Of a DNA stretch of 64,000 bases, positions 23,023-32,869 are shown in pieces; the first letter of the stretch is position 1, and each line of letters starts with the position of its first letter. Origin of the DNA: Artemia franciscana (taxonomy: Eukaryota > Arthropoda > Branchiopoda > Anostraca > Artemiidae); contig NC_088872.1 of assembly GCF_032884065.1 (NCBI RefSeq), positions 38,547,132-38,611,131 of the forward strand, written 5' to 3'. Made by a program: the position numbers and the translations under genes. The notes beneath the pieces were generated by a model. It ran no database searches. It saw only the letters and a program-made list of their open reading frames with translations, and had not been told where the DNA came from.

Positions 23023-23517
23023 GGAACCAAATGAAGCGGTTAATTATCCATCTGAATTTTTAAATTCCATAGATCCTTCAGGGTGTCCACCACACCTGCT
23101 ACAACTAAAAATAGGCGTACCAATAATACTTTTAAGAAATATCAACCCACCAAAGCTTTGCAATGGCACGCGACTTGCCGTAAAAAAACAATGGAAAACC
23201 TAATAGATGCCACAATCTTGAAAGGGCCTTTTGAGGGTGAGGCTGTTCTTATTCCTCGCATTCCCATGATTCCAACGGATCTGCTTTTTCAATTTAAAAG
23301 ATTGCAATTCCCAATTCGATTAGCATTTGCAACCACCATCAACAAAGCTCAAGGGCAATCACTAGAAAAATGCGGTATAGATCTTAATACAGATTGCTTT
23401 ACCAATGTACAATTGTATGTTGCATCTTTGAGGGTCGGTAAACCTGACAATCTATTTATACGGACAGACAATGGGACAGCGAAGACTGTTGTATATTCAC
23501 AAGTTTTACGTAGTTAA
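23023..23517 (+). pseudogene. Helitron helicase C-terminal block, second tandem copy
   Basis: Repeats 22521-23010 from GGAACCAAATGAAGCGG onward with scattered substitutions and one frame change near 23190 (a seven-A run against six in the open frame). The C-terminal reading PIRLAFATTINKAQGQSLEK then continues to VYSQVLRS and a TAG stop, the normal protein end also seen at 29288. The direct duplication could come from tandem insertion or unequal exchange. Confidence 0.75.
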
Positions 23518-23547
23518 TTTGTATCGTATCTATCTATCTATCTATCT

Positions 23548-23869
23548 ATATAAAAACGAGTTGTGTGTATGCATGTTTGTTTGTTTGTAAAAAGAGGGTT
23601 TGCATATGACGTCATTATTTGTACATACGGCTTTGTATATGGACAGACAATGGGAAAGCCAAGAATGTTGTATATTCGCAATTTTTACGTAGTTTGAAAC
23701 ACATATATAAATCTATCTATATTCACAGGTGGGACACAGGGACACAACTACAATGGCGCGTAACTAATATGGCGCGTAACGACTTACGCGCGCGGGGGGG
23801 CTTGGGGGGGCGCGAAGCGCCCCACCAACTAGGTGTTGGGGTGGCGCGAAGCGCCACCCCAACAGCTAG
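23548..23869 (+). mobile_element. Short non-autonomous Helitron with complete 3' end
   Basis: The left end is TCTATATAAAAACGAGTTGT, a 5'-terminus variant also present near 29318; before it lies a (TATC)n run. The interior is about 300 bases with TGACGTCATT and CCAAGAATGTTGTATATTCG. The right end has two GC-rich hairpins and terminates CAGCTAG followed by T. The copy near 29318-29825 is the same short element carrying an extra piece of helicase (29466-29632). Confidence 0.65.
23804..23869 (+). terminator. Helitron 3' terminus with two hairpins, each followed by CTAG
   Basis: Hairpin 1 (23807-23823): GGGGCGC and GCGCCCC around GAA, then five bases and CTAG at 23829-23832. Hairpin 2 (23838-23860): GGGGTGGCGC and GCGCCACCCC around GAA, then five bases and CTAG at 23866-23869. 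Both have the geometry of a Helitron rolling-circle terminator. Related 3' ends occur at 24893-24896, 29822-29825, 30834-30837, 40869-40872 (CTAA), 62732-62735 and, on the minus strand, 37685-37688. Confidence 0.85.
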
Positions 23870-24896
<1,027 letters not shown>

Positions 24897-26763
24897 TCTT
24901 CTATAATAACTGAAGTGTAGTTATAAATTTCTAATGTAAAATCAAAAGTCATATCTGACGTCTCTAACCGTTTTCGATGTAGTATATCTTCGGACATTTT
25001 CGATTTATATTTTCTCCATAACTCTGTAGGAGCTGAAGGAGAGCAAGTTGTTCGAATGATTCCAAACAATGCACGAATTTGACTTGGAGTTGACGTTTCG
25101 CACGCGTCATTGATGCAGTTATCCCAGTGTTGGTCATTCTCCAATAAATTCAGAGCTTGACATGCACTACGGTAAGTGTCATGTATAGTACCGTTTACAG
25201 TTCTCAAATACTCAAAGGACGTTGGACCGGGTACATTCACCAAAAGCAGGCGTAGAAAGAAGCAATCATGTTGATTGGGGTGAACGGTGTAAAGTCTTTC
25301 TATCGTGGTATCTTTGAAGATGGTAGGTTGGCCGTCGACTGACTTACCCTGTTTTCGAAGTTCAAATACTTTATTTTTAGTATTCCAAGTGTAATACGAA
25401 GGCACTTCAGTATACAGCAGTTTTTTTGCAAAAGAATCATTTTTGCATAGCGAAAAGAAAGCAGTTAACTTTGTATCCGGTGGATTCAGGGCTCTTTGTT
25501 GCACGTTGGATTCTGAAAAATAAACACGTTGACTATTCTGTAAATGTACCGCTAAGTTAACAACAGCTGGACTACGTTCATGTATCGGAAATGAAAGAAT
25601 TTGCCAAACAGCTTCATTACTGCTTATGTATCTTCCAGCCTGATATTGTACGATTTCGTCGATATCTTTGATTTCGGACTGTAAGCCAAAAACTGCCGTG
25701 TCACTGCCTTTGTTGACGTATTTACATATGTATTTGATTGCCTTTACGGAGTTACAGTATTCAACGTTTATGTGTGCATTAAATATTTTTGATAATAATG
25801 GAGAATATGGAACAACCCACTGGTTATCTACTTCGATGGTGGTACCGTTACGCTTCTTCATTATTGCTCTTTTACCGCCATCTTCAGTAGATCTTCTTCT
25901 ATATTGTAGGTAACCATCATTGCCAGTAATTGTGTTGGGTACTAAAAGTCGAGGATATTACTTTGTGCACCTTCCTTTGGCCATGCATGGTGAATTTTCG
26001 TTCAGTGCACCGCAAGGTCCATGTATCATATTTTTTACAACAATATCATATAACCCCTTATCGACATTTTCATCAGGTATTTCTGCGGAAATCGCATCAT
26101 CAATTTCGTTAGAAGTAATTTTATCATGTAGCCAAATTAGTATATGTGCTTGTGGCAATCCTCGTTTTTGCCATTCCACTGAGTACATCCAGCATCGCAC
26201 TGACCCAGGTTGCTCATGTGATTCCTCGGCACGCTTTCTTTTTGTGATTTTTCTTTTAGAAGCAAGCCTAATTTCACGCTGTTGTTGTGATTCCTCGGCA
26301 GGCTTTCTTTTCTTACTTTCTCTATCAGCCGCAAGCCTGCTTTCTTGCTGTTCTTGTGATTCCTCGGCAAGCCTTCTTTTTTCACTTTCTCTTTTAGCAG
26401 CAAGTCTGGTTTCGCGTTGCTCTGGTAGTTCCTCGGCATGCTTTCTGTTCTTACTATCTCTATCAGCCGCAAGCCTGTTTTCTTGCTGTTCTTGTGATTC
26501 CTCGGTACGCTTTCTTTTCTTACTTTCTCTATCAGCAGCAAGTTTTTTGGCATAGACTCTTTGAACAGCTTCCTCGGCTGTTGCCATTGTAGGTTCTTCA
26601 GTCATTTTACAATTAAACATTTTTCCGTGAACGAATGTCTTAAATACCTTTAATGACGTCATCGTCATAACAAACATGACGACAACTAACTTCATGACGA
26701 CATTACATGATGAAATGACGTCACTCGACAGACACACAGACAACTTATTCTTATATATATGGA
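24897..26763 (-). pseudogene. Older minus-strand Helitron, leader and Rep half
   Basis: The 5' terminus is near 26763 (A|TCC then ATATATATAAGAATAAG). The leader has two TGACGTCA palindromes (26716, 26653). The ORF starts MTEEPTMATAEEAVQRVYAK, has basic KRKRAEE repeats, then jumps over the N domain into the HUH Rep domain: RGLPQAHILIWLHDK, where the usual HAH is QAH, then NMIHGPCGALN. A TAA stop at 25958-25960 interrupts it, replacing a Gln codon by one C-to-T change. The same frame continues with VKAIKYICKYVNKGSD, containing the two catalytic tyrosines (YxxxYxxKG), to SEDILHRKRLE at the interrupted junction. Rep nicks and joins DNA during rolling-circle transposition; the changed His and the stop mean it is inactive. 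Confidence 0.85.
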
Positions 26764-26840
26764 TACGTCAGTTGACAAACATGACGTCAGTCGACACACA
26801 AACATGACGTCAGTAGACAGACACACAGACAAACAACTTA

Positions 26841-26988
26841 TCTATATATATATAAAAATAAGTTGTCTGTCTGTGTGTCTGTCTGTCAGGTGACGTCATG
26901 TTTCTGTGTCGACTGACGTCATGTTTTCGACTGACGAAATTACAGACCGGGACATCGGGACACAAATGACGACCGGGACACCGGCACA
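26841..26988 (+). mobile_element. Helitron 5' end remnant
   Basis: It starts at A|TC (26840/26841) with TATATATATAAAAATAAG, inserted into the CAACTTA|T of a minus-oriented Helitron 5' end, so the two leaders point away from each other. The leader contains TGACGTCA at 26891-26898 and 26914-26921, then the minisatellite, and is cut at 26988 by the next Helitron. Confidence 0.7.
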
Positions 26989-27036
26989 TCTATATATATA
27001 AAAATAAGTTGTCTGTCTGTGTGTCTGTCTGTCAGG

Positions 27037-27394
27037 TGACGTCATGTTTCTGTGTCGACTGACGTCATGAAGTTAGTTGTCGTCATTTTAGCTATGACGG
27101 TGACGTCATTAAAGATATTTAAGACATATATGTTACGTAGAAATCTATTAATGTTTAAGTTTAAAGTGACTGATGAACTTACAATGGCAAAAGCCGATGA
27201 AGATGCTCAAAGTGTCTATGCCAAAAAACTTGCTGCTGATAGAGAAAGTCAGAAAAGAAAGCGTGCCGAGGAATCAAAAGAATTTATAAGTTGTCTGTCT
27301 GTGTGTCTGTCTGTGGATCAGGTGACGTCATGTTTCTGTGTCAGCTGACGTCATGAAGTTAGTTGTCGTCATTTTTGCTATGACGGTGACGTCA
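27037..27394 (+). promoter_or_regulatory. CRE-type palindromes in Helitron leaders
   Basis: TGACGTCA, the consensus for CREB/ATF-family bZIP proteins, occurs at 27037-27044, 27060-27067 and 27101-27108, and again in the duplicated leader at 27323-27330, 27346-27353 and 27387-27394. In both, the last site lies about 45-75 bases before the ORF start. Other leaders have the same sites (36649, 36672, 36713, 39659, and 26716 and 26653 on the minus-strand element). A promoter role is inferred from position. Confidence 0.5.
27168..27348 (+). pseudogene. Truncated Helitron ORF start, first leader copy
   Basis: The frame reads TDELTMAKADEDAQSVYAKK through the first KRKRAEESKE and is then broken at 27283 by a second leader (TTTATAAGTTGTCTG), producing a nonsense tail. 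The initiator ATG of other copies is GTG here (AAAGTGACTGATG), although an upstream in-frame ATG remains at 27151. Confidence 0.6.
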
Positions 27395-27437
27395 TTAAAG
27401 ATATTTAAGACATATATGTTCACGTAGAAATCTATTA

Positions 27438-27788
27438 ATGTTTAAGTTTAAAATGACTGATGAACTTACAATGGCAAAAACCGATGAAGATGCTCAAAGA
27501 GTCTATGCCAAAAAACTTGCTGCTGATAGAGAAAGTCAGAAAAGAAAGCGTGCCGAGGAATCAAAAGAACAGCAAGGAAACAGGCTTGAGGCTAAAGAAC
27601 GCAAAACCGCGCAGTTAGATGAAGATCCACCTGGACAGCGAGAGTCAAAACATATCAAAACTGAAAATGATAGCGATGATGATTGGGTTTGGGATTTTGA
27701 CTCGGATAAGGTCATCAATGCCTACCAGATTTTAGTTAAAAAAACAAAGGTTCGGCGATATGTATTTCATAGTGAAGCTGAAAAATAA
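27438..27788 (+). CDS. Short Helitron ORF with acidic C-terminal tail
   Basis: This 116-codon frame starts MFKFKMTDELTMAKTDEDAQ, includes one KRKRAEE unit, then leaves the usual Helitron protein at NRLEAKERKTAQLDEDPPG and continues into an acidic tail: TENDSDDDWVWDFDSDKVI, NAYQILVKK. The same fusion with an open frame occurs at 36762-37073 and 39715-40134, and the tail alone at 61815-61904. The tail has no match I know. It may be an exon captured by a Helitron or an alternative short product of it. The frame is open in three copies despite substitutions, which hints at past selection, though young copies would also look intact. Confidence 0.5.
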   Translation: MFKFKMTDELTMAKTDEDAQRVYAKKLAADRESQKRKRAEESKEQQGNRLEAKERKTAQLDEDPPGQRESKHIKTENDSDDDWVWDFDSDKVINAYQILVKKTKVRRYVFHSEAEK

Positions 27789-27864
27789 AGAAGAAAAAGA
27801 AAACTGAAAAAAGAAAAAATGTAAAAAACTAAAAAATACTAAAAAGAAAAAACACTCAAAGAGA

Positions 27865-28015
27865 AATTACAGACCGGGACACAAATGACGACCGGGACAG
27901 AGGGAATATAAATAACGACCAGGACACTCAAAGAGAAATTACAGACTGGGATACCGGGACACAAATGACGGCCGGGACACAGGGAATATAAATGACGACC
28001 AGGACACAGGTATTT
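27865..28015. repeat. GACCGGGACAC minisatellite
   Basis: Tandem degenerate units of ACAAATGACGACCGGGACA, GAGGGAATATAAATAACGACC and CACTCAAAGAGAAATTACAG. Part of the Helitron interior and nearly identical to 37185-37330. Confidence 0.75.
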
Positions 28016-28195
28016 AAGAATACCGTTCAAAGACAAATTTTTAATTGTAAGAAGACCGTTGAAAGAGAAATTTCTAATTGTAAAATGACTGAAGAACCTA
28101 CAATGGCAACGGTACCACCATCGAAATAGATAACCAGTGGGTTGTTCCATATTCCCCATTAGTGCGAAACGTCAACCCCAAGTCAAATTCGTGCA

Positions 28196-28624
28196 TTGTT
28201 TGGCATCATTTTAACAACTTGCTCTCCATCAGCTCCTACAGAGTTATTGGAAAAATATAAGTCAAAAATGTCCGAAGATATACTCCATCGAAAACAGTTA
28301 GAGACGTCAGATATGACTTTTGATTTTACATCAGAAATTTATAACTACACTTTAGTTATTATAGAAGATTTGTGCGTACGTATGGCAAACAAACCTCTTC
28401 AGGATTTGGGAATGCCTTCATCTAACCGTATCGCTGCTGTTTCGACATGTGTAGAATTGGATCGTGAAAAAAGTTACAGTACGAATGATCTATTGTCGTA
28501 TGTACAAAATAACATTTCCAAGTTAACGTCGGAACAAAAAGACATTTATGATACGATAGACTCAATTTCAGGACGTATACAACTACCTGCTGATTTCTGT
28601 AATTTAGTGACGTCCAAAAATTAA
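28196..28624 (+). pseudogene. Helitron Rep-helicase linker fragment
   Basis: The frame covers KYKSKMSEDILHRKQLETSD, LCVRMANKPLQDLGMPS, and VQNNISKLTSEQKDIYDTI, then jumps by deletion, with no Walker A, to SISGRIQLPADFC. This copy preserves the sequence that is interrupted at 20583/24897 and so serves as the empty-site reference. Confidence 0.75.
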
Positions 28625-28740
28625 TTGATTGAAAAAGTATTTCCGAATATTCTAAAAATTATAAAAATAATAAATGGCTAAGTGAAAGAGCGATTCTCGC
28701 ACCCAAAAATATAGACGTCCACGAAATCAACAATATTGTT

Positions 28741-29288
28741 TTGACCAAGATTCGAGACCAGGCAGTCCTTTACAAGTCAGTCGACACAGTTTTGGAACCA
28801 AATGAAGCGGTTAATTATCCATCTGAATTTTTAAATTCCATAGATCTTTCAGGGTTTCCACCACACGTGCTAAAACTAAAAATAGGCGTACCAATAATAC
28901 TTTTAAGAAATATCAACCCACCAAAGCTTTGCAATGGCACGCGACTTGCCGTAAAAAAACAATGGAAAACCTAATAGAGGCCACAATCTTGAAAGGGCCT
29001 TTTGAGGGTGAGGCTGTTCTTATTCCTCGCATTCCCATGATTCCAACGGATCTGCCTTTTCAATTTAAAAGATTGCAATTCCCAATTCGATTAGCATTTG
29101 CAATCACCATTAACAAAGCTCAAGGTCAATCATTAGAAAAATGTGGTATAGATCTTAATACTGATTGTTTTTCCCATGGACAATTGTGCGTTGCATGTTC
29201 GAGGGTCGGTAAACCTGACAATCTATTTATATGCAGCGACAATTGGACAGCGAAAAATATTGTATATTCGCAAGTTTTACGCAGTTAA
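28741..29288 (+). pseudogene. Helitron helicase C-terminal fragment
   Basis: Two overlapping frames, separated by a shift in an A run near 28955, read [19 protein letters not shown] to GTRLAVKK and then MENLIEATILKGPFEGEA, FQFKRLQFPIRLAFAITINK, KAQGQSLEKCGIDLNTDCF and [12 protein letters not shown], ending VYSQVLRS with a stop at 29286-29288. This is the normal Helitron protein C-terminus. Confidence 0.8.
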
Positions 29289-29829
29289 TTTGTATTGTAT
29301 CTACCTATCTATCTATCTATATAAAAACGAGTTTTGTGTATGCATGTTTGTTTGTTTGTAAAAAGAGCGTTTGCATATGACGTCATTATTAGTGCATACG
29401 GCTTTGTATATGCACAGACAATGGGAAAGCCAAGAATGTTGTATATTCGCAATTTTTACGTAGTTTAACTCCTGCAGACGAAATGAATGCTTGCCTGAAA
29501 AATTCTAATTTATGGGCACACGTAAAAATATTAAAATTAACTACAAATATGCGTGTCCGATTGCAAAACGATGACTCTGGTCAAACATTTTCAGATCAAT
29601 TGCTGGCAATTGGAAACGGAAAGCTCCCAGTAGTGGGAAAGCCAAAAATGTTGTATATTCGCAATTTTTACGTAGTTTGAAACACATATATAAATCTATC
29701 TATATTCACAGGTGGGACACAGGGACACAACTACAATGGCGCGTAACTAATATGGCGCGTAACGACTTACGCGCGCCCCACCAACTAGGTGTTGGGGTGG
29801 CGCGAAGCGCCACCCCATCAGCTAGTATA

Positions 29830-30616
29830 TCTATATATATAAAAATAAGTTGTCTGTCTGTGGATCTGTCAGGTGACGTCATGTTTCTGTGTCGACTGAC
29901 GTCTTGTTTTCGACTGAAGAAATTACAGACCGGGACATCGGGACACAAATGACGACCGGGACACCGGCACATAGGGAATATAAATGACAACCGGGACACA
30001 AGCAATGTTCGATTAGCAATCACCATCAACAAAGCACCGGGACACAAATGACGACCGGGACACAGGGAGTATAAATGACGACCAGGACATAAGTAAAAAA
30101 AAATTAAAAACTAAAAAAAAGGTAAAAACTTCAAAAAAAACTAAAAAGACAAAAAAAAAACTAAAAACTAATAAAAAACTAAAAAAGCTAAAAATCTAAA
30201 AAAAACTAAAAAAGAAAATAAAATGCAAAAGGAAAAAAAATGAAAAATAAAGGAGAAAAACAAAACTAAAAAAAAAGAAAAAAAACTAAAACCTAAAAAA
30301 AGACCAATTCAAAAACGAATGTATATACAGACCGGGACACAAATGACGACCGGGACACCGGGACATGACGACCGGGACACAGGGACACAACTACAACAGG
30401 GACGCCGGGGGGCTCAGGGAGATATATAAATGACGATGGCGACACAGGGAATCTTCGATTAGCAATCACCATCAACAAAGCTCAAGGGCAATCATTAGAA
30501 TCATGAGGTATAGATCTGAATACGGATTGTTTTCCCATGGACCATTATATTTTGCATGTTCAAGAGTCGTTTAAACCTGACATTCTATTTATATGCACAG
30601 ACAATGGGACAGCAAA

Positions 30617-30696
<80 letters not shown>

Positions 30697-30837
30697 CTAT
30701 ATTCACAGGTGGGACATAGGGACACAACTACAATGGCGCGTAACGACTTACGCGCGCGTGGGGGCTTGGGGGGGTGCGCGAAGCGCTCCCACCAACTAGG
30801 TGTTGGGGTGGCGCGAAGCGCCTTCCCCAACAGCTAG
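29830..30837 (+). mobile_element. Non-autonomous Helitron, about 1.0 kb, both ends present
   Basis: The 5' end is A|TC at 29829/29830 (TATATATATAAAAATAAG, TGACGTCATG). The 3' end is CTAG at 30834-30837 followed by T. The interior is minisatellite, an A-rich run (30093-30300), a helicase scrap encoding INKAQGQSLES (near 30466), a (TA)n tract (30619-30702) and the terminal block. It starts only four bases after the CTAGT of the preceding Helitron (29822-29826), so two Helitrons are tandem. Confidence 0.75.
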
Positions 30838-30877
30838 TTTTTATATATATATAGATTATGTTTCAATCAGTGAGGCA

Positions 30878-30943
30878 CGTCAAGTGGTTAAGAAGTAAGA
30901 CTCAATATCTGGTTCCTGATGGGTTCCATTCCCACGCTTGACG
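30878..30943 (+). other. tRNA-like sequence (possible SINE head)
   Basis: CGTCAAG and CTTGACG at the two ends pair perfectly over seven bases. Inside are AGTGGTTAAGA, typical of a tRNA D-arm and A box, and GGGTTCCATTCCCAC, near a T-arm and B box. The anticodon arm is not convincing and one extra base precedes the 3' acceptor strand, so a functional tRNA is unlikely. A tRNA pseudogene or SINE head is more likely. Confidence 0.3.
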
Positions 30944-32869
30944 ATTACTCAGCTTCCTAATTTTGTAAAGGGTTTTTATGTTGTACATGTGTATTCTCGT
31001 CAAACAAACTCAAGTATAATAGATATTTTAAATCTATTTTACTTAGCCCTTTAAATTTACTTATATGTATGTTACTATGGACCGTGGATCGTTCTTTACT
31101 AGTTTAATTAATAGGACAAAAAGAACTCTTACAAAGAAGTCCTCGGTGACAAAGCAAACAATTCAGATTTAGTATACACCAATTTTTTATTCCAGTACAT
31201 GAATAGTTAGCGTTAGCATTTATTATTATAAGGTGAACCTGATATTATTAATCCTAACAAGAAATAATGTTGAGCTAAGTAAGGCTCCATGTAACAAGTA
31301 GCAAGAAATTAGCAGGAAATTGGCAGCACCCGTGCCATATTATAGTGATACTTGTCAATAAAATTGAAACCACACACGGCCACAGCCCCAATCACGTTAT
31401 GATTTCTTGAGTTAAACAGTGTAAATTTTCAAGCATTATCTTTGCGATTACTTAATAAGAATTAAGATTTAAGGCACAATCTTTTGAAACTATTAAATAT
31501 GGAAGCTTCGAACAGCAGTTTTCTCTTATAAGATGAATGTTCGTGCTAAACAAACAAACATAGAGTATAATAAGGCATAATTTGGGACAAGTTAGTGCTG
31601 AGAAAACCTTTTCAAACGAAGTTCTTTTCATTTCAATTTTCTGCTGTTGCATTACAAGTGCGACGTTGAAATCAAGGAAAAATATGTCATTCATTAATAT
31701 TTACTTTTTTTTCGACTGGTATGAATATGGTGCGGCTCAGGACTGACTGTATTGATCAAAAGCTATCTGGGACTCAACTAGAAGGTTTAACAAGGTAGTT
31801 TTCATTTCAAGGATGTATGACAAGCTTCACGTCTCAACATAAATAAATGTTCTTGGTAATAATATTATGTTGTTTGTAGATCTTGTTTTTTTTAGTGTTG
31901 CCTCAGAAATGTTTCTTAAGAAATAGCTACTGAGTAGAAAAAAGCCAAGACAGATTGTTGAATTAAGTGGGCAGCCCAGTCAAGGGTTAATTTTATCCCT
32001 TTGATTGCCGTTGCTACTGTCTGCCATTTATGCTACACCTTTCCGTGCATGTGTGTCCCTTCACAAATGCCAAACTAGAGTCGTACCTGTTGGAGGTTCT
32101 CGCTGGGGAACACACGCAGGTTGACTACGGGTTAAATTACTTGAAAATTTTCCTCTCATGGCTATCACTCGACAACGCTGAACTAGAGTCAACCCTCTCA
32201 TGCTAATTCACGGTGGGTTGGGTTCAACCTGTTGGAGGTTCTCTCTCAGGTTAATTCACGATCGCAGAAAGGGGGAAGCAGCATATTGACAAATGGAAAT
32301 AACGAGTCCAATTCAAGGCCTACAAGGGCCTCCTGCAATCTGCCTCGACTCTTATGCAAGTGAACTTGCATTTATAAGCCAAGGGATTTGGGCGAGAAAC
32401 AAAAATTTCAACTGTCTGTAATTGACTACAAAACGTCGAGTAGACATGGGCTAGATGGGAACCCCAAATGAGAATGAGTATATTGTTTGTATGTGTGAAG
32501 CGGATTTTACCTACATCAAAAACCTTATATGCCTCTGCATTTCAGGGGGATCATCCAGGAGCTGTACGCGAGTGGTCATCGTCAGGAGAAGGACGTTGAA
32601 GTTTACAAGTACTCCTTATGAAAGACTTAACCCATGTGGAATTCTTAACGTCCTTTCCAAGTTGATGCTAATTAATGATTTTGGCAGGATCTCAAAAATG
32701 AGGAAAGCAGTATTTACTGTGTATGAAAAATTCTGTAAGAGTGCAAAGAAAATGCATATGCTTTTGTATGAAAAAAGTTTATTAATAAACAAATTTTACA
32801 TTACTAATTACTTACAAATAATTCTAAGCAACATTTTGACAAAATGAATAATGCTTCGACTGGCTTTGT
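30944..32869. other. No gene seen
   Basis: AT-rich sequence without a supported exon. A stretch at about 32110-32250 repeats ACCTGTTGGAGGTTCTC twice and GGTTAATTCACG-like words, a small local duplication. A 130-codon frame at 32455-32847 has no recognisable features. Confidence 0.4.

Larger units (their letters stand above)
26989..29825 (+). mobile_element. Composite Helitron with duplicated leader and deleted helicase
   Basis: It begins at A|TC (26988/26989) within CCGGCACA. The uninterrupted form of this site, GGCACATAGGG, exists at 29965-29980. A leader and ORF start are present twice, about 284 bases apart (27006 and 27290). Then follow a short fused ORF, minisatellite, helicase pieces, a nested short Helitron (from about 29318) and a 3' terminus at 29825. 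The 3' partner expected to abut TAGGG was not found, so the right limit of this insertion is not certain. Confidence 0.6.

Noticed and set aside
25668-26555. Plus-strand Ser/Cys-rich frames
   Set aside because: Antisense shadow of the KRKRAEE repeats and Rep of the minus-strand Helitron.
30878-30943. Functional tRNA gene
   Set aside because: The acceptor stem pairs, but the anticodon arm and spacing do not fit a standard tRNA, so it is kept only as tRNA-like.
32455-32847. 130-codon frame, with a possible exon after TTTCAG at 32547
   Set aside because: No family resemblance, and alternative frames after the acceptor stop within 25 codons.
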